Assembly: GCF_014648855.1 (NCBI RefSeq)
Contig: NZ_BMRX01000008.1
Location: 62,001 to 126,000, forward strand
DNA from: Streptomyces parvulus
Lineage (GTDB): Bacteria; Actinomycetota; Actinomycetes; Streptomycetales; Streptomycetaceae
Direction of reading: 5' to 3'
Length of the DNA stretch: 64,000 nt
The notes beneath the pieces were generated by a model. That model had not been told where the DNA came from and did no database searches. It saw only the letters and a program-made list of their open reading frames with translations. Below are positions 27,435 to 35,044 of the stretch, in pieces (position 1 is the stretch's first letter; every line of letters starts with the position of its first letter). The position numbers were made by a program, and so were the translations under genes.

Positions 27435-27742
27435 GCCATCGAGTATCCACCCGTCCCGGGGGGGTCGTTCGTGCGCCCCTTCACAAGCTCCTGTGAGGTC
27501 TGTGTTACCATCCGCCACTCACGTGACGGAGATCATGGTGAGGCGCGGAACCGGCCCACCCCGCACCCCGTTGTCAATGCCGCGTGAGCTGCCCATCCGC
27601 CCCTCCGGGGAGGGTGGACCACCCACATGCGACCCCTCTCCGGGGCACCTCGCAAGCACCGTCCTGAACACGTTCAAAGGGCAGTTGAAGCCCCAAAAGG
27701 GTCAACGACCGCACTTTCGTCGTCCGACAGGGCCCAATTCCT
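27435..27742 (-). other. Long ndh leader/intergenic region
   Basis: Part of a 418-bp gap between ndh and ppx with no supported gene. A dyad TCACA-N6-TGTGA lies at 27481-27496, 47 nt before the ndh start. It has the opposite polarity to a CRP or Rex site, so its meaning is unclear. If ndh is transcribed from a promoter at the Rex-like site near 27743, the mRNA leader would be roughly 270-300 nt. Confidence 0.35.
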
Positions 27743-27758
27743 TGTGAAGAACTTCACG
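27743..27758. promoter_or_regulatory. Rex operator-like site (ROP)
   Basis: TGTGAAGAACTTCACG matches the Rex operator pattern TGTGAANNNNTTCACA except at the last base. Rex is the NADH-sensing repressor of respiratory genes in Streptomyces, and ndh is the next gene on the minus strand (start 309 bp away). The motif match is direct; binding is inferred. Confidence 0.6.
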
Positions 27759-27852
27759 AACTTTCCCGACGGGACGTCACCGGGAGGCCCGCAAGGCCCC
27801 CCGGCGGCCGCTCAATCGTCGTCCGTCCTGCTCACAGTGGTGCCGCGCGGGG

Positions 27853-28794
27853 CTACGCGACCGACCACGCGATGCCGTCGAGGATGTCGTGCTCGCTCAC
27901 GACGACCTCCTCGGCGCCCGTCCGCTCCATGATCGAGAGCAGCACCAGCGCGCCCGCCGCGATCACGTCGACGCGGCCCGGGTGCATCGAGGGGACGGCC
28001 GCCCGCTCGGCGTGCGTGGAGCGCAGCAGCCAGTCGGTGATCTCCCGGACCCGGTCACGGGAGACCCGGGAGTGGTGGATGGCGGCCGAGTCGTACTCCG
28101 GCAGCTCCTGCGCGATGGCCGACACCGTCGTCACCGACCCGGCCAGCCCGACCAGCGTGCGCGCCTCGCGCAGCGGCACCGTCTCCTCGGCGAGGTCCAG
28201 GGCGGCCTCGACGTCCGCCCGCATCGCCGCCACCTGCGCCCCGGTGGGCGGGTCGGTCACCGCGCCCCCGTGCACCAGGTGCCGCTCGGTCATCCGCACG
28301 CAGCCGACGTCCACGGAACGGGCGGCGCGCACGTGCGCGTCCCCCACCACGAACTCGGTGGAGCCGCCGCCGATGTCCACGACCAGGTAGGGCCGGTCCA
28401 GGTCGTCGCGCCCGGCCAGCTCCCGGGTCGCCCCGGTGAAGGAGAACTCCGCCTCCTGGTCGCCCGAGATGACCTCCGGCTCCACCCCGAGGATGTCCAG
28501 CACCCCGCGCACGAACTCGTCGCGGTTCTCCGCGTCCCGGGAGGCGGAGGTCGCCACGAAGCGCAGCCGCTCGGCCCCGTGCTCCTTGATGATCCCCGCG
28601 TACTCGCGGCAGGCGGCGAAGGTCCGCTCCAGCGCCTGAGGCGCCAGCCGCCCGGTGCGGTCGACGTCCTGGCCGAGCCGCACGATGGTCATGCGCCGGT
28701 CCAGGTCGGTCAGCTCACCCGTGGCGGGGTCGGCGTCCGCGACGAGCAGCCGGATCGAGTTCGTACCGCAGTCGACGGCGGCGACACGGGTCAC
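27853..28794 (-). CDS. ppx: Exopolyphosphatase (Ppx/GppA family)
   Basis: A 313-residue phosphatase of the ASKHA fold acting on polyphosphate or pppGpp. The phosphate-1 motif is VAAVDCGTNSIRLLVAD at residues 4-20, EAEFSFTGA is in the middle, and the phosphate-2 motif is VVDIGGGSTEFV. The GTG start at 28794 overlaps the DUF501 stop in a GTGA junction. The protein is the short, two-domain actinobacterial type without the HD-like C-terminal domain of E. coli Ppx. The order eno-divIC-DUF501-ppx is conserved in actinobacteria. Confidence 0.92.
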   Translation of the reverse strand: MTRVAAVDCGTNSIRLLVADADPATGELTDLDRRMTIVRLGQDVDRTGRLAPQALERTFAACREYAGIIKEHGAERLRFVATSASRDAENRDEFVRGVLDILGVEPEVISGDQEAEFSFTGATRELAGRDDLDRPYLVVDIGGGSTEFVVGDAHVRAARSVDVGCVRMTERHLVHGGAVTDPPTGAQVAAMRADVEAALDLAEETVPLREARTLVGLAGSVTTVSAIAQELPEYDSAAIHHSRVSRDRVREITDWLLRSTHAERAAVPSMHPGRVDVIAAGALVLLSIMERTGAEEVVVSEHDILDGIAWSVA

Positions 28795-29342
28795 TGGGCG
28801 TCCTCCCCTTCGGCGGAACCGGCGAGCCCGGCGGGCGTCACGCACGGCCCCTTGCGCCACCACTCGGGCAGCATGGCGATCGCCTCGTCACCCAGCGGGT
28901 TGACGCCGGGCCCGGCCGCCAGCGAGTGGGCGACCAGCACGTGCAGGCACTTGACCCGGTCCGGCATGCCGCCCGCGCTCGGGAAGCCGGTCAGCTCCTC
29001 GATCTCGTCGCGGCGCCGGACGTAGTCCTCGTGCGCCGCACGGTAGGCCGCGGCCAGCTCGGGGTCGGCGGCCAGGCGCTCGGTCATCTCCTTCATCACG
29101 CCGTTGGCCTCCAGCGTGCCGATGGCGGAGGCCGCCTTCGGGCACGTCAGGTAGTACAGCGTCGGGAAGGGCGTGCCGTCGGGCAGCCGCGGCGCCGTCT
29201 CCACGACGTCCGGCTGTCCGCACGGACAGCGGTGCGCGATGGCGCGCAGGCCGCGCGGAGGACGGCCGAGCTGCTGCTTGAAGGCCTGCACGTCCGCGTC
29301 GGTGGGCTCGGTGCGCGGCGTGGTCGGCGGGGGAGTCTGCAT
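28791..29342 (-). CDS. DUF501 protein
   Basis: A 183-residue DUF501 family member. The conserved core runs from about residue 16 to 165, with CPCGQPDVVET (a CxC pair), FPTLYYLTCPKA, and GGMPDRVKCLHVLVAHSLAAG. Four conserved cysteines and His could form a metal site; this is my reading, not established. It lies between divIC (45-bp gap) and ppx (4-bp overlap) in a block conserved across actinobacteria, where its function remains unknown. ATG 29342 has only a weak AGAAGAC ribosome-binding site. Confidence 0.88.
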   Translation of the reverse strand: MQTPPPTTPRTEPTDADVQAFKQQLGRPPRGLRAIAHRCPCGQPDVVETAPRLPDGTPFPTLYYLTCPKAASAIGTLEANGVMKEMTERLAADPELAAAYRAAHEDYVRRRDEIEELTGFPSAGGMPDRVKCLHVLVAHSLAAGPGVNPLGDEAIAMLPEWWRKGPCVTPAGLAGSAEGEDAQ

Positions 29343-29387
29343 GACTGTCTTCTGCTGGTCTTCCTGTTCGGTGCCGGCGCGGTCGGT

Positions 29388-29870
29388 TCACGGCCGGCGG
29401 GCGGCGGCGTCGGCCTTGTCGACGCCGTCCCAGACGTTGCGGTACCAGGGGCGGTCGGCACCGCCGGACTCGGCGCGGGCCTTCCTGGCCGCGTCCGGGT
29501 CGACGACGACGAACCCCGTCTCCCCCGGCATCACGTAGTGCAGCCGCAGCCGGACCTGCTGCTCGGCGTAGGCGTCGTCCTGCCAGCGCGCCTTGAGGTC
29601 GCGCAGCTCCTCGACCCGGTCGCGGGTCTCCTGCTGCTCGCGCCGCAGGTCGGCGATCTCGGCGCGCTGGGCGACGTACTGCCGGATCGGGTAGGCGAGG
29701 GCCACGACGAGCGAGCAGAACACCATCGCGAGCAGCGCGGCCCGGCCGGTCAGCCGGGAGCGGCGGGCCTGGCGCCTGGTCTGCGAGCGGTAGACCCGGG
29801 CCGCGGTCTGCTCCCCGATGATCCGGATCCTGGTCGCGGTGGAGAAACGGTCCCGGTCCTTCACCGCCAT
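29388..29870 (-). CDS. divIC: Septum formation initiator DivIC/FtsB family
   Basis: A 160-residue bitopic cell-division protein. A basic cytoplasmic head of about 45 residues is followed by one transmembrane helix (about residues 47-66, AALLAMVFCSLVVALAYPI), then a periplasmic-side coiled coil (EIADLRREQQETRDRVEELRDLKARW). The conserved RLRLHYVMPGETGFVVV motif closes the domain. In Streptomyces, DivIC acts with FtsL in sporulation septation. The start is ATG 29870, preceded by GGGGA. It lies downstream of eno with a hairpin between them. Confidence 0.9.
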   Translation of the reverse strand: MAVKDRDRFSTATRIRIIGEQTAARVYRSQTRRQARRSRLTGRAALLAMVFCSLVVALAYPIRQYVAQRAEIADLRREQQETRDRVEELRDLKARWQDDAYAEQQVRLRLHYVMPGETGFVVVDPDAARKARAESGGADRPWYRNVWDGVDKADAAARRP

Positions 29871-29898
29871 GGCTGTCCCCGCCTTAAGTCCACACGTG

Positions 29899-29943
29899 CG
29901 TACGTCCCCGCACACGGTACGGGACCGAGTACGGGGACGTACG
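29899..29943. terminator. Hairpin between eno and divIC
   Basis: Perfect 12-bp arms (29899-29910, 29932-29943) in the 99-bp gap between eno and divIC. There is no U tract. It could terminate or attenuate eno transcripts before divIC, or carry divIC promoter elements. Confidence 0.55.
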
Positions 29944-29969
29944 TACGACGCTGCCTACCGGGGTGGTGC

Positions 29970-31250
29970 TCAGCCCTTGAAGCGCGGGAACGCGCTGCGG
30001 CCGGCGTACACCGCGGCGTCGTCGAGGATCTCCTCGATGCGCAGCAGCTGGTTGTACTTGGCGACGCGCTCGGAGCGGGCCGGGGCGCCGGTCTTGATCT
30101 GGCCGCAGTTGGTGGCGACGGCCAGGTCGGCGATGGTGACGTCCTCGGTCTCGCCGGAGCGGTGGGACATCATGCACTTGAAGCCGTTGCGCTGGGCCAG
30201 CTCGACGGCGTCCAGGGTCTCGGTCAGCGAACCGATCTGGTTGACCTTGACCAGCAGCGCGTTGGCCGAGTTCTCCTCGATGCCGCGGGCCAGGCGCTCC
30301 GGGTTGGTGACGAACAGGTCGTCGCCGACGAGCTGCACCTTGTCGCCGAGCTTGGCGGTGATGGTGTTCCAGCCGTCCCAGTCGTCCTCGAACAGCGGGT
30401 CCTCGATGGAGACCAGCGGGTACGCCTCGACCAGCTCGGCGTAGTACTCGGTCATCTCGGCGGCGGTGCGGTTCTTGCCCTCGAAGGCGTAGGAGCCGTC
30501 CTTGTAGAACTCGGACGCGGCGACGTCGAGCGCGAGGGCGATCTGCTCGCCGGGGGTGTAGCCGGCCTCCTTGATCGCCTCGAGGATGAGGTCGAGGGCC
30601 TCGCGGTTGGAACCGAGGTTCGGGGCGAAGCCGCCCTCGTCGCCGAGGCCGGTGGCCAGGCCCTTGTTCTTCAGGACCTTCTTCAGCGTGTGGTAGACCT
30701 CGGCGCCCCAGCGCAGGGCCTCGGAGAAGGACTCCGCGCCGATCGGGGCGATCATGAACTCCTGGATGTCCACGTTGGAGTCGGCGTGCGAGCCGCCGTT
30801 CAGGATGTTCATCATCGGCACCGGCAGCAGGTGCGCGTTCGGGCCGCCCAGGTAGCGGAAGAGCGGCAGGTCGCTGGCCTCGGAGGCGGCGTGGGCGACG
30901 GCGAGGGAGACGCCGAGGATGGCGTTGGCGCCGAGCGAGCCCTTGTTGTCGGTGGCGTCCAGGTCGAACATGGCCTGGTCGATCAGGCGCTGCTCGGTGG
31001 CGTCGTATCCGACCAGCTCCGGGCCGATCTGCTCGATGACGGCGAGGACGGCCTTCTCGACGCCCTTGCCGAGGTAACGGCCCGGGTCGCCGTCACGGAG
31101 TTCGATGGCCTCGAAGGCACCGGTGGAGGCGCCGGACGGAACGGCGGCACGACCCGTGCTGCCGTCGTCGAGGCCGACCTCGACCTCGACCGTGGGGTTG
31201 CCTCGGGAGTCCAGGATTTCCCGGGCTACGACGACGTCGATGGACGGCAC
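29970..31250 (-). CDS. eno: Enolase
   Basis: Interconverts 2-phosphoglycerate and phosphoenolpyruvate in glycolysis; also a usual RNA-degradosome and surface protein. It has 426 residues from GTG 31250, chosen because AAGGAG lies 6 nt upstream; an ATG 18 nt earlier would overlap that site. SRGNPTVEVEV, the metal ligands in EDPLFEDDW and GDDLFVTNPERLARGI, the catalytic Lys in LLVKVNQIGSLTET, and SHRSGETED are all intact. It is upstream of divIC. The leader contains an 11-bp hairpin (31341-31364). Confidence 0.97.
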   Translation of the reverse strand: MPSIDVVVAREILDSRGNPTVEVEVGLDDGSTGRAAVPSGASTGAFEAIELRDGDPGRYLGKGVEKAVLAVIEQIGPELVGYDATEQRLIDQAMFDLDATDNKGSLGANAILGVSLAVAHAASEASDLPLFRYLGGPNAHLLPVPMMNILNGGSHADSNVDIQEFMIAPIGAESFSEALRWGAEVYHTLKKVLKNKGLATGLGDEGGFAPNLGSNREALDLILEAIKEAGYTPGEQIALALDVAASEFYKDGSYAFEGKNRTAAEMTEYYAELVEAYPLVSIEDPLFEDDWDGWNTITAKLGDKVQLVGDDLFVTNPERLARGIEENSANALLVKVNQIGSLTETLDAVELAQRNGFKCMMSHRSGETEDVTIADLAVATNCGQIKTGAPARSERVAKYNQLLRIEEILDDAAVYAGRSAFPRFKG

Positions 31251-31340
31251 GAGCATCTCCTTCTTCAATGTGACGCTTCGGTGTGACGCGCGGGTCCGCA
31301 GGACCGCGTCGGCTCTGCGGGACCGAGCCTAACCGGCTCC

Positions 31341-31364
31341 GGGCGATCGGCCAGCCGATCGCCC
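31341..31364. other. Palindrome in eno leader
   Basis: Perfect 11-bp arms (31341-31351, 31354-31364) with a 2-nt centre, about 90 nt upstream of the eno start. It may be an operator or an mRNA stem; no regulator match was recognised. Confidence 0.4.
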
Positions 31365-31438
31365 ACCCGCTGGACAGAACCGAGAGTAAATTGTTTCTGA
31401 ACGGAACAAAGAGGTTTCCGTGACGCCGGGCGCAAAAA

Positions 31439-31481
31439 TCCCGCCCCGGTGCGTACGGGGGGAACACGCACCGGGGCGGGA
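31439..31481 (-). terminator. Intrinsic terminator of rpfA
   Basis: Perfect 16-bp arms (31439-31454, 31466-31481). Read on the minus strand the stem is followed by ATTTTTGCG. This gives a classic Rho-independent terminator 18 nt after the rpfA stop. Confidence 0.92.
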
Positions 31482-31498
31482 GTCGCGGGAGCCGCCGC

Positions 31499-32215
31499 TT
31501 ACTTCAGGTGCAGCTGCTGGCCCGGGTAGATCAGGTCGGCCTCGTCGACGATGTCGTCGTTCAGCTTGAACAGCTTCGCCCAGCCGCCCTTGACCTCGTG
31601 CTTCTCGGCGATGGAGCTCAGGGTGTCGCCCTTGACCACCTTGTACTCGCCGTCACCCTTCTCGACCTTCTTGCCGGTGGGGGTGGTGACCGTCTTCTTC
31701 TCGGTCTTCTTCTCGGCCTTCGGCTCGACGGCCGGGCGCTCGTCGGAGCGGGAGGCCTTCTGCTCGGCGGAGCGGTCGGCGCCGCCGTCCGCGCTCTGCG
31801 AACCGCTGTCCTGGCTCTCGGCGGAGCCGCCACCGGTGTTCGCGGCGTTCGACAGGCCGGTGCCGCAGACCGGCCAGGCACCCTTGCCCTGACCCGCGAG
31901 CACCTTCTCGGCGATCTCGATCTGCTGCGCCTTGCTGGCCTGGTCGGCGGTGGCGGCGTACTGGGTGCCGCCGTAGCCGGACCAGGTGGAGGCGGAGAAC
32001 TGCAGGCCGCCGTAGTAGCCGTTGCCGGTGTTGATGGACCAGTTGCCGCCGGACTCGCACTGGGCGACGGCGTCCCACTCGGAGGTGGTGGCGGCGGAGG
32101 CGTTGCCGGCCGCCATCAGCGGGGCGGCGACGGCGGCACCGGTCACGCCGGCGACGGCGATGACGCGAGTGGCCTTGGACGGACGACGGTGCTTGCCCTT
32201 GCCGGAAAACAGCAT
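31499..32215 (-). CDS. rpfA: Resuscitation-promoting factor RpfA (transglycosylase + LysM)
   Basis: A secreted 238-residue peptidoglycan hydrolase that promotes spore germination and resuscitation in actinobacteria. The signal peptide is about residues 1-42. The Rpf lysozyme-like domain is about 44-118, with catalytic E54 and a C53-C117 pair (sequence WDAVAQCESGGNWSINTG). A Lys/Glu/Thr-rich linker follows, then a C-terminal LysM domain at about 190-237 (YKVVKGDTLSSIAEKHEV...YPGQQLHL). The ATG start at 32215 has GAGGGGA upstream, immediately after a c-di-AMP riboswitch, so second-messenger control is strongly indicated. A paralogue follows upstream at 32569. Confidence 0.93.
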   Translation of the reverse strand: MLFSGKGKHRRPSKATRVIAVAGVTGAAVAAPLMAAGNASAATTSEWDAVAQCESGGNWSINTGNGYYGGLQFSASTWSGYGGTQYAATADQASKAQQIEIAEKVLAGQGKGAWPVCGTGLSNAANTGGGSAESQDSGSQSADGGADRSAEQKASRSDERPAVEPKAEKKTEKKTVTTPTGKKVEKGDGEYKVVKGDTLSSIAEKHEVKGGWAKLFKLNDDIVDEADLIYPGQQLHLK

Positions 32216-32232
32216 GGTTGATCCCCTCACCG

Positions 32233-32422
32233 ACGCCTGCGAGGTGAGCTGTCGGGTTCGGGCCGGTTGAGTTGCCCGGCCGGGTTCCTCGCGGAACTCG
32301 GCTCCACCCCTAGCCGCTCCGGCGCAACTGCCCGGTGCGGCGCTTACCTTGGGTCCCCCGCTCCTGCCTTCGGCGCTTGACGCGACGACTGTTCCCGTAC
32401 GGCCGCTGGCAGGATTCGGCGT
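32233..32422 (-). promoter_or_regulatory. c-di-AMP riboswitch (ydaO-type) in rpfA leader
   Basis: About 190 nt between the rpfA promoter and its ribosome-binding site. Conserved ydaO-motif blocks, in order on the minus strand: GCCGAATCCTGCC (near 32408-32421), GCAGGAGCGGGGGACCCAAGG region (32347-32367), GGCTAGGGGTGGAGCC (near 32300-32315) and CCCGACAGCT near the 3' end (32246-32256). The closing P1 helix pairs ACGCC (32418-32422) with GGCGT (32233-32237). The family senses c-di-AMP and is known before rpfA in S. coelicolor. Low c-di-AMP should permit rpfA expression. Confidence 0.88.
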
Positions 32423-32458
32423 TGCGGCTGTCGGGGCCCGCGGTGGCGAGCGGTCATG

Positions 32459-32488
32459 ACCGTAGACACGCGCTCCGCGGATTTTCAA
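32459..32488 (-). promoter_or_regulatory. Candidate rpfA promoter
   Basis: On the minus strand TTGAAA (32483-32488) and TACGGT (32459-32464) are separated by 18 nt. This places a transcription start about 30 nt before the riboswitch. It fits a housekeeping-sigma promoter but is not tested. Confidence 0.45.
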
Positions 32489-32568
32489 AGACGATCACGG
32501 CTTCTGAGACCTATCTCTCACGAGATCCAAAACGGACATAGAGCCTCGAACCGTGACGTGAACTCCCT

Positions 32569-33597
32569 CTACTTTTCGCCCGATTCGCCCGTGACCGTGA
32601 GCGTCTGACCGGGCAGGATGTGGTCGGGATCCTGGCCGACGACCCGCTCGTTGTCGGAGTAGAGCGCACGCCATCCGCCGTCGACGCCAAGGGAGTCGGC
32701 GATGGCCCAGAGATTGTCCCCGGAGCGGACCATGTAGGAGCCGTCGTCGGCCTCCCTCGACCCTCCGTCACGCGAGGCGTGCCGGCCCGAGGTGCTGTCG
32801 GTGAGCCCTTTCCAGCGCCCGCCCTCGTCCGCACTGCCGCCGCGGTGCTTGCCGGAGCCCGACGAGCGGTCGGCGCCGTCCGGTTCAGCGGTGGCACGGG
32901 AGTCGCTTTCGGGTGATGTGTCCGGCTTGGCGGATTGATCCATGCCGTCGGACGGGGCGTCAGAGGTGCCCGACGAGGGCGAGGTGGACGGCGAAGGGGA
33001 CGAACCGGACGTCTTGGGGGACGAGTCCGACCCCTCGGTCGACTCCGACGGAGACGGCGAAGCGGACGACTCGGACGAATCCGGCGTCTTCGAGGAGGCG
33101 GTCGACTCGGGCGTCTTGGAACCGGCGGAGGACCCGGCCGATTCCGGGGTCTCCGGCTCTTCCGTTGACCGCGACTCCTCCGACGAGCCGTCACCGGTCG
33201 CACCCGTGGCGCCGGTGGCCCCAGGGGGGTTGCCCAGACCCGCGAGCAGTCCGCAGGTCGGCCAGGCGGCGATGCCCTGGTCCGCGTACAGCTTCTCGGC
33301 GATTCTTATCTGCTGGGAGCGACTGGCCTGGTCGGCGCTGGCCGCGTACTCCAGACCGCCGTACCGCTCCCACGCCTCCTGGGGGAGCTGGAGGCCGCCG
33401 TAGTAGCCGTTCCCGGCGTTCTGGCTCCAGGCGCCGCCGGTCTCGCACTCGGCGATCTGGTCCCAGTTCGCCCCGGCCGCGTGGGCGCCGGTGGCGCCGA
33501 GCAGCGGGATGGCGATGGCGGAGCCGGTCACTCCGGCGGCGACGACCAGTGCGGGAGCCTGGCGGGGGCGGCGATGACGACCGTTCCCGGAGAGCAT
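32569..33597 (-). CDS. Second resuscitation-promoting factor-like hydrolase with LysM
   Basis: A 342-residue secreted protein. The signal peptide is about residues 1-40. The Rpf domain is about 43-117 with catalytic E50 and a C51-C115 pair. A low-complexity linker of roughly 170 residues is very rich in Ser, Thr, Pro, Glu and Asp (about 120-290), and a C-terminal LysM domain is at about 293-338 (YMVRSGDNLWAIADSLGV). ATG 33597 has AAAGG upstream. From synteny it should correspond to the S. coelicolor Rpf I recall as RpfC. Unlike rpfA, its short leader has no riboswitch, so the two tandem paralogues are regulated differently. Confidence 0.9.
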   Translation of the reverse strand: MLSGNGRHRRPRQAPALVVAAGVTGSAIAIPLLGATGAHAAGANWDQIAECETGGAWSQNAGNGYYGGLQLPQEAWERYGGLEYAASADQASRSQQIRIAEKLYADQGIAAWPTCGLLAGLGNPPGATGATGATGDGSSEESRSTEEPETPESAGSSAGSKTPESTASSKTPDSSESSASPSPSESTEGSDSSPKTSGSSPSPSTSPSSGTSDAPSDGMDQSAKPDTSPESDSRATAEPDGADRSSGSGKHRGGSADEGGRWKGLTDSTSGRHASRDGGSREADDGSYMVRSGDNLWAIADSLGVDGGWRALYSDNERVVGQDPDHILPGQTLTVTGESGEK

Positions 33598-33665
33598 GCG
33601 ACGACCTTTCACAGACGACGGGGACCGTGCGGCGGGTGATGCTCGTCGCCACACTGGTTCGTGAA

Positions 33666-33693
33666 CGTATAGGCAGATGATCGCTTGTCACAA
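33666..33693 (-). promoter_or_regulatory. Candidate promoter of second rpf gene
   Basis: On the minus strand TTGTGA (33688-33693) and TATACG (33666-33671) are separated by 16 nt, with a predicted start near 33659 and a leader of about 60 nt. CTTGT-C-ACAAG (33684-33694) forms a small dyad over the -35 box. Confidence 0.45.
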
Positions 33694-33739
33694 GTTCATG
33701 CCGCGCGGATCACGTGAAGATCACAGAGTTGAGGGCGTG

Positions 33740-35044
33740 TCAGGTTTGCCTTGACGACGCACCGTTGCCGGGTGCTGACGCGGACGGCGTGAACGAGACG
33801 GGCAAAGTGCGCAGACCCCGCATGATGAGCCCGCCGCGCCAGCGCAGTTCGCCCGGATCGGCGGCGAGGCTCAGGTCGGGGAGGCGGGTGAGGAGCGTGG
33901 CGAGCGCGGTCTGGCCCTCCAGCCGGGCGAGCGGGGCGCCGAGGCAGTAGTGGATGCCGTGGCCGTACCCGAGGTGCTGGCTGTCGCGGCGGGCCAGGTC
34001 CAGGGTGTCCGGGTCGGTGAAGCGCGCCGGGTCCCGGTCGGCGGCGGCCAGGACGACGAGGACGGGATCGCCCGCCGCGATCCGCTCTCCGCCGACGTCG
34101 AGCGGCTCGGTGGCGAAGCGCCAGGTGGCCAGCTCCACCGGACCGTCGTAGCGCAGCAGTTCCTCGACGCCGGTCTCCAGCAGGCCCCGTTCGCCGGCGG
34201 CGAGGGAGGACTGGAGGCGGGCGCGCTGCTCGGGGTGGGTGAGCAGGGCGTAGGTCCCGTTGCCGATCAAGTTGACCGTGGTCTCGAAACCCGCGAACAG
34301 AAGGATGAAGGCCATCGCCGCGGCCTCGTTCTCGGTGAGGTGCTCGCCGTGGTCGGAGGCGCGGATGAGGCCCGAGATGAGGTCCTCGCCGGGGCCCGGT
34401 TCGGACGGCAGCGCGGCGCGCTTGCGGTGGATGAGGTCGGCGAGGTAGCCCCGCATCTTCTTGACCGACCGCGCGACACCGCCGCGCGGTCCGCCGCCGT
34501 GACGGATCATCATGCCCGCCCAGTCCCGGAAGTCGTCCTGGTCCTCGCGCGGGACACCGAGCAGGTCGCAGATGGCGTAGATGGGCAGCGGGAAGGCGAA
34601 GTCGTGGATCAGGTCGGCGGAGCCGTCGGCCGCGAACCGGTCGATGAGGCCGTCGGCCAGCTCCTGCACCCGGGGCGCGAACTCGGCGACCCGCCGGGGG
34701 GTGAACGCCTTGCTGACCAGTCGGCGCAGCCGGGTGTGGTCCGGCGGGTCGATGTTCAGCAGGTGGGTCATCAGCTCGGCCTTGCGCTCCCCCGGGATGC
34801 CGGTCTTGCCCTTGGCGTGCGCGGGCTCGTCGTGGTGGGCCGGGTTCTTGGAGAGCCGCGGGTCGGCGAGGGCCTGCTTCGCGTCGGCGTACCGGGTGAC
34901 CAGCCAGGCCTCCACCCCGCTGGGCAGCCGGGTGCGGTGCACGGGGGCGTGGTCGCGCAGCCAGGCGTAGGCGGGGTAGGGGTCGGTGGCGAACTCCCAG
35001 GTGAACAGCTCGGGGGCGGGTCCGGCGGGCGGCTGGGAGGTCAC
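33740..35044 (-). CDS. Cytochrome P450 (CYP107-like)
   Basis: A 434-residue soluble heme monooxygenase. The I-helix oxygen-binding motif is AGFETT, the ExxR motif is within EELLRY, and the heme loop is GYGHGIHYCLGAPLAR with the cysteine ligand. Tyr replaces the common Phe at the loop start, as in many actinobacterial CYPs. The GTG start overlaps the mazG stop (GTGA), so the two are coupled. By position it matches the S. coelicolor gene SCO3099, which I recall as CYP107U1, implicated in sporulation; redox partner genes are not adjacent. The substrate is unknown. Confidence 0.9.
   Translation of the reverse strand: MTSQPPAGPAPELFTWEFATDPYPAYAWLRDHAPVHRTRLPSGVEAWLVTRYADAKQALADPRLSKNPAHHDEPAHAKGKTGIPGERKAELMTHLLNIDPPDHTRLRRLVSKAFTPRRVAEFAPRVQELADGLIDRFAADGSADLIHDFAFPLPIYAICDLLGVPREDQDDFRDWAGMMIRHGGGPRGGVARSVKKMRGYLADLIHRKRAALPSEPGPGEDLISGLIRASDHGEHLTENEAAAMAFILLFAGFETTVNLIGNGTYALLTHPEQRARLQSSLAAGERGLLETGVEELLRYDGPVELATWRFATEPLDVGGERIAAGDPVLVVLAAADRDPARFTDPDTLDLARRDSQHLGYGHGIHYCLGAPLARLEGQTALATLLTRLPDLSLAADPGELRWRGGLIMRGLRTLPVSFTPSASAPGNGASSRQT

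Noticed and set aside
27481..27496. Possible CRP or Rex site TCACA-N6-TGTGA before ndh
   Set aside because: Half-sites are in the opposite polarity to CRP (TGTGA-N6-TCACA) and the spacer is wrong for Rex.
27361..27747. Plus-strand frame over the ndh start and leader
   Set aside because: Antisense to ndh for part of its length, no family resemblance, no ribosome-binding site.
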